From NCBI GenBank assembly GCA_947175305.1, contig CAMWMO010000077.1, positions 1 to 7,121 on the forward strand: a DNA stretch of 7,121 bases. Direction: 5' to 3'. The notes beneath the pieces are model-generated. The model saw only the letters and a list, made by a program, of their open reading frames with translations, had not been told where the DNA came from and did no database searches. How positions within the stretch are numbered: position 1 is the stretch's first letter; the number at the start of each line of letters is the position of its first letter. The position numbers and the translations under genes were made by a program. Shown here in pieces: positions 1-7,094 of the stretch. This DNA comes from an uncultured Lachnospiraceae bacterium (GTDB lineage: Bacteria > Bacillota > Clostridia > Lachnospirales > Lachnospiraceae).

Positions 1-198
1 ATGCTGGCGCTGGTATGTGCCTCCCAGGCAAAGGCTTTTTTACAAAACAGGGATTATGTGAAGCCCGATGACGTAAAGGCTGTGACCATGCAGGTACTTG
101 GTCACAGGCTGTCCCTATCGTCTGAGGCAAAAATCCGCAAAGAGGATAAAGATAAGATTTTAAAGAGCCTGATACTACAGATCAAGATTCCTGTCTAA
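1..198 (+). CDS. MoxR-family AAA+ ATPase, C-terminal end only (5' truncated by window)
   Basis: Only the last 65 codons are present; the frame is open to the first base, and the ATG at base 1 is almost certainly an internal methionine. The visible residues are the helical lid end of a MoxR-type AAA+ ATPase: the run of small Ala/Leu residues, then NRDYV-PDDVKAV and VLGHRL, matches the family's 'GRDYVxPDDVxxxxxxVLxHRL' signature. The Walker A and B motifs would lie upstream of the window. MoxR ATPases are cytoplasmic and are thought to act as chaperones or activators for partner proteins with vWA-like folds, such as the DUF58 product encoded 25 bases downstream. The gene ends with TAA at 196-198. 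It forms an operon with the next two genes. Family assignment is confident; substrate is unknown. Confidence 0.88.
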   Translation: MLALVCASQAKAFLQNRDYVKPDDVKAVTMQVLGHRLSLSSEAKIRKEDKDKILKSLILQIKIPV

Positions 199-205
199 AG
201 CATAG

Positions 206-214
206 AAAGGGCGG
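206..214 (+). promoter_or_regulatory. Ribosome binding site for the DUF58 gene
   Basis: A purine-rich AAAGGGCGG lies 9 bases before the ATG at 224, supporting that start over the in-frame ATG at 230. The whole gap to the preceding stop codon is 25 bases, so there is no room for a separate promoter. Confidence 0.6.
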
Positions 215-223
215 AAATCCCAC

Positions 224-1390
224 ATGAAAATGCGCAACTGGATTTTGCTGGATTTATGGGTGCTGTCACTGGCAGCAATCAGTTACTATGGCGGTGCTGT
301 CAGCTATGGTATTTTTTGGGGAATTACTTTTATCCCTGTAATATCCCTGATCTACCTTATCTTTGTCTACTTCAATCTGAGAATCCTGCAGCAGATAGAA
401 AACAGAAACATGATCTGCGGACAACCCATGCCCTACTTCTTTGTGCTGCAAAATGACAGCTTTTGCGTCTTTGCCAGCATCAGTGTCAACTTATTTTCTT
501 CCTTTTCTTCCGTTGAGGATCTTCCGGGAGATACGGAATATGAACTCCTGCCAGGGGATAAATACGCCTTTGAGACAAAATTGACCTGCAAATATCGTGG
601 AGAATACGAAGTGGGGGTAAAGGAAATCATCATGACCGATTTCTTTCGTCTGTTTCGGATCAGTTATCGGATTCCCGGTACGATCAAGGCATTGGTTCTT
701 CCCAAAATCACCCGGGTGTCAAACTTAAAGAGCATTGACAGTCTAGCCGCTCTCCCTCAGAGAACCTCCCTGAGAGAACGCACAGAACCTGACATTGTGG
801 TGAGGGATTATGCCGCCGGAGACTCCCTGAAACAAATCCACTGGAAAGCCACTGCCAGAGAACAAAAATTAAAAGTGAGGAATCTGACAGGAGAAGAAAA
901 ACAGGGGATTTCCCTGTTATGGGATACCAGACGTTACAGCAAGGAGCCAAAGGCTTATCTGCCTATAGAAGATAAGATCCTGGAGACGACGCTTGCCATA
1001 AGTATCTTCCTGGCAGAAAAAAATATCCCTTTTTCCGCATATTTCGGTCAAAGAGGCATCACTTCCGCTCATCTGGAAGGGCTTGGGGACTTCGACGGCT
1101 TTTACAGACAGGTATCAGAAATCCAGTTTGACCAAGAGGAAAACTTTCAGCAAACTTTACTGGAAATTACAGAGAGCGGGATTCTTTTTGAGAGCAAAGT
1201 GATCTTCTGTGTACTGCATCAGTTAAATGAGGATATCTTAAAACTGGCAGAACAACTTGAACGGGCCGGAAGCCTGGTGGTTCTCTATGTCATCACCGAT
1301 GAAAATATAGAGGATTTTTCCAGACAAAGCAATGAAAGACTGAAAATTATGGCAATATCCGTGGATGCTTCCCTGGAAGGGAGTCTGTGA
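224..1390 (+). CDS. DUF58 domain-containing membrane-anchored protein
   Basis: The 388-residue product begins with two hydrophobic segments (about residues 5-23 and 27-50), which should form a membrane hairpin leaving the rest in the cytoplasm. The DUF58 signature is clear at residues 194-211: R-DY-x2-GD, then IHWKATAR, the hallmark of the family. It is followed by a vWA-like beta strand (SLLWDTRR, Asp234). The classical MIDAS DxSxS is not intact there (DTRRYS), so metal binding is doubtful. Length is normal for the family. DUF58 proteins are typically encoded beside MoxR ATPases and transglutaminase-like membrane proteins, exactly as here, and are believed to be partners of the ATPase in cell-surface or stress functions; no specific reaction is known. 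The TGA stop overlaps the next start by one base (TGATG), implying translational coupling. Confidence 0.9.
   Translation: MKMRNWILLDLWVLSLAAISYYGGAVSYGIFWGITFIPVISLIYLIFVYFNLRILQQIENRNMICGQPMPYFFVLQNDSFCVFASISVNLFSSFSSVEDLPGDTEYELLPGDKYAFETKLTCKYRGEYEVGVKEIIMTDFFRLFRISYRIPGTIKALVLPKITRVSNLKSIDSLAALPQRTSLRERTEPDIVVRDYAAGDSLKQIHWKATAREQKLKVRNLTGEEKQGISLLWDTRRYSKEPKAYLPIEDKILETTLAISIFLAEKNIPFSAYFGQRGITSAHLEGLGDFDGFYRQVSEIQFDQEENFQQTLLEITESGILFESKVIFCVLHQLNEDILKLAEQLERAGSLVVLYVITDENIEDFSRQSNERLKIMAISVDASLEGSL
1377..1383 (+). promoter_or_regulatory. Ribosome binding site that decides the transglutaminase gene start
   Basis: AAGGGAG sits 6 bases before the ATG at 1390 but only 3 bases before the in-frame GTG at 1387, so the ATG is the better start. 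The site lies inside the last codons of the DUF58 gene, consistent with coupled translation. Confidence 0.7.
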
Positions 1391-3735
1391 TGAGGCATAC
1401 TCTTTTACATTTTAATCAGAATACTCTCTGGCGTCTGACAAACCTGGCATTTTTGACCTGTATCGGATTATTTGGCGGAAGCGGTTTTCTGGGAATCGGT
1501 TCTCTGAAATCTGTCCATATCCTTACGGCTCTGACTGCTGTTTTCATACTGATATTGTTTAGCAGCATGACCTGGCGTAACCGTCTCCTGGGTTTTACAG
1601 GGATCATTCTGGTCTTGTCCGGCACCGGAGCCGCTGTCGGCATTCAAAATTGCTTCTCCTTTTTTAAATCTTATTCACACTGGATCACCGGAAGCCCTGT
1701 ATGGGATTCGGGACAGTTGACAGGATATGAGATACTACAGATTATCTTTCTCACCCTGCTCTGTTTCCTTCTCCTGATCATCATGGAAAAGGATTTTCGA
1801 ATCAAAACAGCAGTTTTGTTCCTCCTTCTGTCAACGCTATTGTATTGCCTTTTTACAGAAAAAGAACTTTCAAAAATATGCGTCGCCTTTGTTCTGTGCT
1901 ACGCCGCAGTGATTTATACGGAATGGACACAGACGCGATGGAAAAAAGAAAAAACAAAAAATAATTCTGCCTATATGCTGTGGGTAATGCCCTTTCTTGC
2001 AGCATATCTTTTGCTGATGCTTATTCCTTCCGTCCCAGAAACTCCCTATGACTGGCCGCTCATTCAAAACGTCTATCAGCAGCTTAAAGAGTCTTTTCTT
2101 AAGCTTTCCTACAATCTTCCCGGAACCGGCGGCGATGATTATGACCTGTCCCTGAGCGGATTCTCCCCGGAAAGTGAACTTGGAAGCAACTCACTGGAAA
2201 CCGAGCGCGAGATCATGACGATCCAAAGCCAGACAAGGCTGTCAACCAATATTTATCTGACCGGTAAAGTATATGACACCTTTAACGGCAGAGGATGGGA
2301 ACAGCAAAATCAGGATACTTCCAAAGAACATTATATGGACACGATCCAGACCCTTTATGCCGTCCGGAGATATGACAAAGATTATCAGACAGACTACCTG
2401 TCCCAGACAAAAATCACCATTAATTACCGGTATTTTCGGTCGGAATTTCTGTTTGCACCGCTGAAAGCTTTTTCGTTCCGGCAAAATTCTTCCCATTTAA
2501 ACTTTCAGGAATCCGGCGGGAGCCTTTTCTTTGACAGACGAAAAGGCTATGGTACAGAGTATGAGGTATCCTTTTACCAGCTAAATACCGGACAGGAGAG
2601 TTTTCATCAATTTATAAACACTGCCGGATTCCTGGCGGATGACGAGAACGAGCTGCAATCGCTCCTCGGCGTTCTTAATGACCAGACAAAGGAAAGCGTA
2701 ACAGTAAATGATATGCAGCGCTGCAGGCAGGCGGTCCATGACAATTATCTGGAAGATATTGCCCTTTCAGATGAAGTGGAGCAATACCTTCTGGAGATTA
2801 CCAAAGACGCCCGGACAGACGCAGATAAACTGAGAGCCATTGAAAGAGAACTCTCTACTTTCACCTATACTCTCACACCGGGACAATTGCCGGAAACGGT
2901 CACAAACTCTGCTGAATTTCTGGATTACTTTTTGCTTGAAAGCAGGGAGGGGTACTGTAACTATTTTGCCACTGCCTTCACTCTTCTTGCGAGAGCCCAG
3001 GGGATCCCCGCCCGGTTTGTCCAGGGCTTTTGTGTCCCCACCAAGGACAGTCTGGAAACTAAAGTATACTCTGACATGGCCCATGCCTGGCCGGAGGTGT
3101 ATCTGGAAGATATTGGCTGGATTCCCTTTGAACCTACGCCCGGTTATTCCCAGACGCGCTATGCCACCTGGGCAGTAAAAAACAGCTCCACGGAGCTTTC
3201 CGCCGATTTAGACAGCCATACGCCGGAAGCTGGGGCAGAAGAGAGCATTCGCAATAAATCCGAACAAGAAATGGGGGACATACAAGAATCTGTCATCTAT
3301 TCTGAAAAAAATAATATTGGCAGACTTTTTCGAATAACAATCCGGATACTCTTATCCATTTTAGGTACTGCCATCTTTCTGGTGCTGTTAAGCTTCCTGC
3401 TCGCCCGGTATAAATACCAAAAAATGTCTGCAGAAACAAAATTTAAGGCTGAGGTTTCCAGAAATCTGAAAATTTTATCTTTTATAGGAATCAAGAGAAA
3501 CGATGTGCAAACTCTGTCGGAATTTAAAGAGCAGGCACAGCTCTTTATAGGGGAACAGGAGCCCCTGCAGTTTCTGAACTGCTATGAGGCCTTCCTGTAT
3601 GGAAACATAAAAATCACCCAACACACCTTAGAGGAAGTGCAAAGACAGCAGCGAATGCTTCTTCTGATATTAAAACAAAGGAAAAGGAGGGTTTATCTCT
3701 ATTATCGGATTTTAATGTCAATTCAGACAAGTTAA
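1390..3735 (+). CDS. Polytopic membrane protein with transglutaminase-like domain (TgpA/DUF3488-type) and DUF4129-like tail
   Basis: The 781-residue product has about seven N-terminal membrane segments (near 16-36, 43-60, 66-85, 114-132, 139-155, 162-178, 195-213), a long extracytoplasmic region (about 215-645), one further membrane segment (about 648-673) and a cytoplasmic tail. The transglutaminase-like core shows the nucleophile Cys523 in REGYCNYFATAF, the following GIPARFVQGF, His565 in AHAWPEVY, and GWIPFEPTPG, where Glu581 occupies the place of the usual catalytic Asp. The tail (about 690-770), with TLSEFKEQA and a YEAFLYG motif, resembles DUF4129. This order is that of TgpA-like proteins. 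Members of the superfamily make or break amide bonds, either crosslinking or as cysteine peptidases; the substrate here is unknown but should be at the cell surface. It is the last gene of the MoxR-DUF58-transglutaminase operon. An alternative GTG start at 1387 would add one residue. Confidence 0.9.
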   Translation: MRHTLLHFNQNTLWRLTNLAFLTCIGLFGGSGFLGIGSLKSVHILTALTAVFILILFSSMTWRNRLLGFTGIILVLSGTGAAVGIQNCFSFFKSYSHWITGSPVWDSGQLTGYEILQIIFLTLLCFLLLIIMEKDFRIKTAVLFLLLSTLLYCLFTEKELSKICVAFVLCYAAVIYTEWTQTRWKKEKTKNNSAYMLWVMPFLAAYLLLMLIPSVPETPYDWPLIQNVYQQLKESFLKLSYNLPGTGGDDYDLSLSGFSPESELGSNSLETEREIMTIQSQTRLSTNIYLTGKVYDTFNGRGWEQQNQDTSKEHYMDTIQTLYAVRRYDKDYQTDYLSQTKITINYRYFRSEFLFAPLKAFSFRQNSSHLNFQESGGSLFFDRRKGYGTEYEVSFYQLNTGQESFHQFINTAGFLADDENELQSLLGVLNDQTKESVTVNDMQRCRQAVHDNYLEDIALSDEVEQYLLEITKDARTDADKLRAIERELSTFTYTLTPGQLPETVTNSAEFLDYFLLESREGYCNYFATAFTLLARAQGIPARFVQGFCVPTKDSLETKVYSDMAHAWPEVYLEDIGWIPFEPTPGYSQTRYATWAVKNSSTELSADLDSHTPEAGAEESIRNKSEQEMGDIQESVIYSEKNNIGRLFRITIRILLSILGTAIFLVLLSFLLARYKYQKMSAETKFKAEVSRNLKILSFIGIKRNDVQTLSEFKEQAQLFIGEQEPLQFLNCYEAFLYGNIKITQHTLEEVQRQQRMLLLILKQRKRRVYLYYRILMSIQTS

Positions 3736-3770
3736 AGAGAGGCTTACCAACCACTTCGGTAAGCCCCTCT
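3736..3770. terminator. Hairpin between convergent operons, probable shared terminator
   Basis: The left arm at 3736-3748 pairs with 3758-3770, giving 12 pairs around one A-C mismatch, with a 9-base loop. It begins immediately after the stop codon of the transglutaminase gene and lies 20 bases beyond the lysS stop on the other strand. Neither direction has a good U-tract: the minus-strand transcript continues CTCTCTTTAACTT, the plus-strand transcript ACGCTCAAAA. Position and symmetry argue for termination of both operons, but the efficiency is uncertain. Confidence 0.6.
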
Positions 3771-3789
3771 ACGCTCAAAATTCACAATG

Positions 3790-5934
3790 TTAATCTGATT
3801 GTAATTCTTCCATCGCCTCGGCCACATCCGCCTCGCAGCTTCTCATGGCCTGGATCGTTTTTTCAAAAAGCTCGTCCAGCTCCCAGCCGAGCATCTCCGC
3901 TCCTTGGGTAATGACCTCTCTGGAACAGCCCGCAGCAAACTTCTTATCCTTGAATTTCTTTTTCAGGCTCTTGACCTCCATATCCATCACACTTCTGGAA
4001 GGACGCATTAATGCACAGGACCAGATCAGTCCGGTAAGTTCGTCAGCCGCGAAAAGCACCTTCTCCATCTGATGCTTCGGCTCCTCCTCGCTGCAGATGT
4101 CGTAGCCGTGGGAGCAGACCGCATAAATCATGTCTTCACCCACACCACCTTCGCGCAAAAGCTCCGGTGCCTTCTTACAGTGCTCCTCCGGATAGAGCTC
4201 AAAGTCAATGTCATGGAGTAGTCCGGTGATCCCCCAGAATTCTTCCTCCTCCGCATAGCCAAGTTCCTTCGCGTACCAGCGCATCACGCCTTCCACCGTC
4301 AGCGCATGCTGAAGATGGAAAGATTCTTTATTATATTTCCGCAAAAGCTCCCATGCCTGTTCTCTGGAGACACTGCTCTTCTTCGCAGGCTGTCCCGCCT
4401 CCTTTTTTCCCGCTTTCGCATGGTCGGAAGGCTTTTTATCCAGAGACTTCATGGTGGGGAACAGCAGTACATCGCGGATTGCGGGTGAATCTGTCAATAA
4501 CATCACCAGCCGGTCGATGCCGTAACCGATACCACCTGTAGGCGGCATACCGATCTCCAACGCATTCATGAAATCTTCATCTGTCGTGTTGGCTTCCTCG
4601 TCGCCTGCTGCCAGCGCTGCCTCCTGCGCCTTAAAACGCTCCCGCTGGTCGATGGGATCATTTAACTCAGAATAAGCGTTGCACATCTCTCTGGCTGTGA
4701 TAAACAATTCGAACCGCTCCACATACTCCGGCTTGTCCGGTTTTCTCTTCGTGAGAGGAGAGATCTCCACGGGGTGATCCATGACAAAGGTAGGCTGTAC
4801 CAGATGTTCCTCCACAAACTCCTCGAAAAAGAGATTGATGATATCGCCTTTCGTGTGGCGCTCCTCATAGTGCACACCTTTTTCATCCGCAAGCTTTTTC
4901 GCCGCCTCGGTGTCCGCCACCTCATCGAAATCAATGCCTGCGTATTTCTTCACGGCCTCCACCATAGTGATCCGCTCAAAGGGCTTGCCCAGATCGATCT
5001 CCACACCCTGATAGGGAATCAGCGTTGTACCGCAGACCTCCTGCGCCACATGGCGGAACATATTCTCGGTCAGATCCATCATACCATTGTAATCGGTGTA
5101 GGCCTGATACAGTTCCATCAACGTAAACTCCGGATTATGTCTCGCATCCAGGCCCTCGTTGCGGAACACTCTGCCGATTTCATAGACGCGCTCCATGCCG
5201 CCCACGATCAGTCTTTTTAAGTATAATTCCAGAGAGATGCGAAGCTTCACATCCTCATCCAGCGCATTGTAATGGGTCTCGAAAGGTCTGGCCGCCGCAC
5301 CGCCCGCATTGGACACAAGCATCGGCGTCTCCACCTCCAGAAAACCCTGCCCGTCCAGATACCTTCTGATGGAACTGATGATCTGGGAACGCATAACGAA
5401 GGTCTTCTTAACCTCCTCGTTCATAATCAGATCCGTATATCTCTGGCGGTAACGGATATCCGTATTTACCAGACCGTGATACTTCTCCGGCAGGATCTGA
5501 AGACTTTTTGACAGAAGTGTCACTTTTCCTGCATGGACGGAAATCTCGCCGGTTTTGGTCTTAAAGACCTCACCTTCCACACCTACAATGTCACCCACGT
5601 CATATTTCTTAAAGTCGGCATAGGGCTCCTCACCGATGCTGTCCCTCGCCACATAGACCTGTATATCGCCCTGAAGATCCTGCACGTTGCAAAAAGATGC
5701 CTTACCCATGACACGTTTGCTCATCACACGGCCTGCGATAGACACCTGCTTACCCTCCAGCGCCTCAAAGCCGTCTTTGATCTCCTGACTATGATGGGTC
5801 ACCTCATATTTTGTAATCTGAAAAGGATCCTTCCCCGCCTCCTGCAAGGCCGCAAGCTTCTGCCTCCTGACCTTTAAAAGCTGGTTGATATCCTGCTCCT
5901 GCTGTGTATTCTGCTGTCTTTGCTCTTCTGCCAT
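3790..5934 (-). CDS. lysS: Lysyl-tRNA synthetase (class II) fused to a C-terminal HD-domain phosphohydrolase
   Basis: The protein charges tRNA-Lys with lysine in the cytoplasm. The 714 residues read as: a Gln-rich N-terminus (1-20); an OB-fold anticodon-binding domain (about 64-141); and the class II catalytic core with motif 1 (about 182-206, ending FLEVETPML), motif 2 (about 251-281, [11 protein letters not shown] then [14 protein letters not shown]) and motif 3 (about 468-496, GIGYGIDRL). DHPVEISPL and [12 protein letters not shown] are typical of LysRS rather than AspRS or AsnRS. An ordinary bacterial LysRS would end near residue 496. Here a Lys/Ala/Ser-rich linker (497-522) leads into a complete HD domain (523-714). 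The ATG at 5934 is chosen because AGAAAGGA lies 7 bases upstream; an in-frame start 11 codons earlier (5967) lacks such a site. It follows greA by 39 bases and ends the operon. The synthetase call is certain; the role of the HD part is unknown. Confidence 0.97.
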   Translation of the reverse strand: MAEEQRQQNTQQEQDINQLLKVRRQKLAALQEAGKDPFQITKYEVTHHSQEIKDGFEALEGKQVSIAGRVMSKRVMGKASFCNVQDLQGDIQVYVARDSIGEEPYADFKKYDVGDIVGVEGEVFKTKTGEISVHAGKVTLLSKSLQILPEKYHGLVNTDIRYRQRYTDLIMNEEVKKTFVMRSQIISSIRRYLDGQGFLEVETPMLVSNAGGAAARPFETHYNALDEDVKLRISLELYLKRLIVGGMERVYEIGRVFRNEGLDARHNPEFTLMELYQAYTDYNGMMDLTENMFRHVAQEVCGTTLIPYQGVEIDLGKPFERITMVEAVKKYAGIDFDEVADTEAAKKLADEKGVHYEERHTKGDIINLFFEEFVEEHLVQPTFVMDHPVEISPLTKRKPDKPEYVERFELFITAREMCNAYSELNDPIDQRERFKAQEAALAAGDEEANTTDEDFMNALEIGMPPTGGIGYGIDRLVMLLTDSPAIRDVLLFPTMKSLDKKPSDHAKAGKKEAGQPAKKSSVSREQAWELLRKYNKESFHLQHALTVEGVMRWYAKELGYAEEEEFWGITGLLHDIDFELYPEEHCKKAPELLREGGVGEDMIYAVCSHGYDICSEEEPKHQMEKVLFAADELTGLIWSCALMRPSRSVMDMEVKSLKKKFKDKKFAAGCSREVITQGAEMLGWELDELFEKTIQAMRSCEADVAEAMEELQSD
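3793..4368 (-). other. HD-domain module of the LysRS fusion (residues 523-714)
   Basis: All expected HD metal ligands are present: His543 (in LQHALTVEG), the His574-Asp575 doublet (LLHDIDFE), His609 (VCSHGYDI) and Asp631 (AADELTGLI). Further conserved-looking stretches include [19 protein letters not shown] and [10 protein letters not shown]. From memory, stand-alone clostridial HDIG-type hydrolases of about 185-190 residues have the same order and spacing of these motifs. HD proteins are metal-dependent phosphohydrolases acting on nucleotides, cyclic dinucleotides or ppGpp-like molecules. The intact ligands suggest activity, but the substrate cannot be read from the sequence. Confidence 0.85.
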
Positions 5935-5941
5935 CCTGTTA

Positions 5942-5949
5942 TCCTTTCT
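5942..5949 (-). promoter_or_regulatory. Ribosome binding site that decides the lysS start
   Basis: On the minus strand AGAAAGGA precedes the ATG at 5934 by 7 bases, which fixes the start at MAEEQ rather than at the longer in-frame alternative beginning at 5967. Confidence 0.8.
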
Positions 5950-5973
5950 CTTATAACCGGGCGCCACTCACAC

Positions 5974-6459
5974 TTAATTTGATCTCTGGATCTCCAGCAC
6001 CTTGTACTGAATGACACCTGCCTGCGTCTCCACTTCCACAGTATCGCCCACTTTGCTGCCGATCAGCGCCTTGCCCACAGGAGACTCATTGGAGATCTTT
6101 CCCTTTAAGCTGTTCGCCTCGGTGGAGCCCACGATCTTGTACTCCAGTTCTTCCTTCATCTCTACATCCAATATTCTCACCTGACAGCCGATATTGATCT
6201 TGTCAAGATCTACCTCATCCTCCACCACGACCTCGGCGTTTTTGAGGATCTTCTCCAGCTCCTCGATCCTGGCCTCAATGTCGCGCTGCTCGTCCTTGGC
6301 CGCATCATACTCCGCGTTCTCGGAGAGGTCGCCCTGCTCTCTGGCTTCCTTGATCTTCTGCGCCACTTCCTGCCGCTTCACGACCTTCAGTTCATGCAGC
6401 TCCTGCTCATATTTCTGTAATCCTTCATACGTTAAAATATTTTTCTTCTCGTGTTGCAT
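5974..6459 (-). CDS. greA: Transcription elongation factor GreA
   Basis: GreA rescues backtracked RNA polymerase by entering the secondary channel and stimulating cleavage of the nascent RNA's 3' end. The 161-residue product has the standard length. The N-terminal antiparallel coiled coil spans about residues 11-75, and its tip carries the diagnostic GDLSENAEYDAAK (residues 43-55), with the acidic pair Asp44 and Glu47 corresponding to the Mg-binding residues of E. coli GreA. The C-terminal FKBP-like domain shows SPVGKALIG (126-134) and VGDTVEVE. The ATG at 6459 is chosen because GGGAAAGGGAG lies 7 bases upstream; an in-frame ATG at 6540 would add 27 residues that look like non-coding leader and has no ribosome binding site. 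It lies 84 bases after an unknown gene and 39 bases before lysS, so co-transcription with lysS is likely. Confidence 0.97.
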   Translation of the reverse strand: MQHEKKNILTYEGLQKYEQELHELKVVKRQEVAQKIKEAREQGDLSENAEYDAAKDEQRDIEARIEELEKILKNAEVVVEDEVDLDKINIGCQVRILDVEMKEELEYKIVGSTEANSLKGKISNESPVGKALIGSKVGDTVEVETQAGVIQYKVLEIQRSN

Positions 6460-6466
6460 CGTAATT

Positions 6467-6477
6467 CTCCCTTTCCC
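6467..6477 (-). promoter_or_regulatory. Ribosome binding site that decides the greA start
   Basis: On the minus strand GGGAAAGGGAG ends 7 bases before the ATG at 6459. It is the only good site in the leader and excludes the upstream in-frame ATG at 6540. Confidence 0.8.
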
Positions 6478-6490
6478 TAATATATTACTA

Positions 6491-6535
6491 TCGCAGTGCA
6501 CGCTCGAAAAACCTTCGGTTTTCATTGCTGTCGCA
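6491..6535 (-). repeat. Imperfect dyad / hairpin in the greA leader
   Basis: A perfect core palindrome (AAAACC at 6508-6513, loop TTC, GGTTTT at 6517-6522) is flanked by partly complementary outer arms (CGCAG near 6492-6496 against CTGTCG near 6528-6533, with bulges). It starts a few bases after the stop codon of the upstream unknown gene and ends before the greA ribosome binding site. On the minus strand the core is followed by a run of five T's that is partly in the stem. It could be a weak terminator, an attenuator, an RNA processing site or a dispersed palindromic repeat. Only the symmetry itself is seen. Confidence 0.45.
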
Positions 6536-6543
6536 TACATTTT

Positions 6544-7089
6544 TTAATCATAACTATTTTTTACGGCAGTGTCAAGGTATTTGAGCGGTGAAACATAGAG
6601 AATCTCACCGCCTTTACGTCCACAGGCAAGCGCCTTTGTCCGGTCAGAGCATAGATCCATATATACGATCCGCTCCCCCTGCCGCATTCGTGGGTGTCTG
6701 GTCGAAGGGCAATAATCTAATATAACACCGCCGCATTTTTCCGTGCCGCACCGACATCCCTCCTCCCCATCCCTATAGGGTATCATTCTCGGCGCCAGCC
6801 CATACTCGTAACCATAGGCGTCCAGACAGTCCGCCGTCTCCTCCCAGATATCTACGCCCTCCACTTCCTCATAAAAGAAAGAAAGCCGGTTGATCCTGGA
6901 AAGATAGGGCCAGAGGAGTCTTGCCGTCATTTCCATCTGCCACGCCATCTCCTCCGATTCGCCCAGCAGCACCACCGCCTCTCCCTGTTCATAGAGGCAA
7001 TCAGCTGCATATCTCGCAAGCAGAACGCTCACCAGATTTTCCACAGTCTCCCTGCGGGGCTCCCACCGCTCTCTGTACTTTTCTGACAT
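6544..7089 (-). CDS. Conserved-looking protein of unknown function with a cysteine cluster
   Basis: I do not recognise this 181-residue product. It has no signal peptide and no membrane segment. The N-terminal half is helical in appearance and acidic, with several Trp residues (W9, W50, W60, W82). The middle holds a close cysteine group, CRCGTEKC (Cys112, 114, 119), then Cys127 in ILDYCPS, with Cys147 and Cys156 further on, which could bind a metal. The C-terminus ends with strand-like ILYVSPLKYLDTAVK. The start is uncertain: the ATG at 7089 has a weak AGG 11 bases upstream, while a GTG at 7098 would add three residues and overlap a TGA in another frame (TTGTGA). The frame also stays open to the window edge. 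It is cotranscribed in direction with greA and lysS. That it is real is supported by its length, clean reading frame, protein-like composition and tight placement, not by homology. Confidence 0.75.
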   Translation of the reverse strand: MSEKYRERWEPRRETVENLVSVLLARYAADCLYEQGEAVVLLGESEEMAWQMEMTARLLWPYLSRINRLSFFYEEVEGVDIWEETADCLDAYGYEYGLAPRMIPYRDGEEGCRCGTEKCGGVILDYCPSTRHPRMRQGERIVYMDLCSDRTKALACGRKGGEILYVSPLKYLDTAVKNSYD

Positions 7090-7094
7090 ACATG

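Noticed and set aside
2767..3178. Overlapping open frames on both strands over the transglutaminase core (105 and 112 codons)
   Set aside because: The real frame carries the conserved Cys, His and GW-PFEPTPG motifs here; the others are out-of-frame by-products.
3790..4446. Possibility that the HD domain is a separate gene joined to lysS by a sequencing error
   Set aside because: The frame is continuous for 714 codons, there is no start codon with a ribosome binding site at the junction, and the linker composition fits a genuine fusion.
4774..5220. 148-codon plus-strand open frame within lysS
   Set aside because: It lies antisense to the conserved LysRS catalytic core, has no ribosome binding site that I can see, and its translation resembles no known family; it is a shadow of codon usage on the real gene.
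5533..5877. 114-codon plus-strand open frame antisense to the LysRS N-terminal domain
   Set aside because: It mirrors the OB-fold coding region and shows no independent coding signals.
6479..6487. TAATAT/TATATT on the minus strand as a -10 box for a greA promoter
   Set aside because: There is no convincing -35 box at the right distance, and the transcription start would fall at or inside the ribosome binding site. The A/T run alone is not enough.
6460..6540. In-frame 27-codon N-terminal extension of GreA starting at the ATG at 6540
   Set aside because: No ribosome binding site precedes 6540, the extra residues do not resemble the GreA N-terminus, and the ATG at 6459 has an excellent site and gives the standard GreA length.
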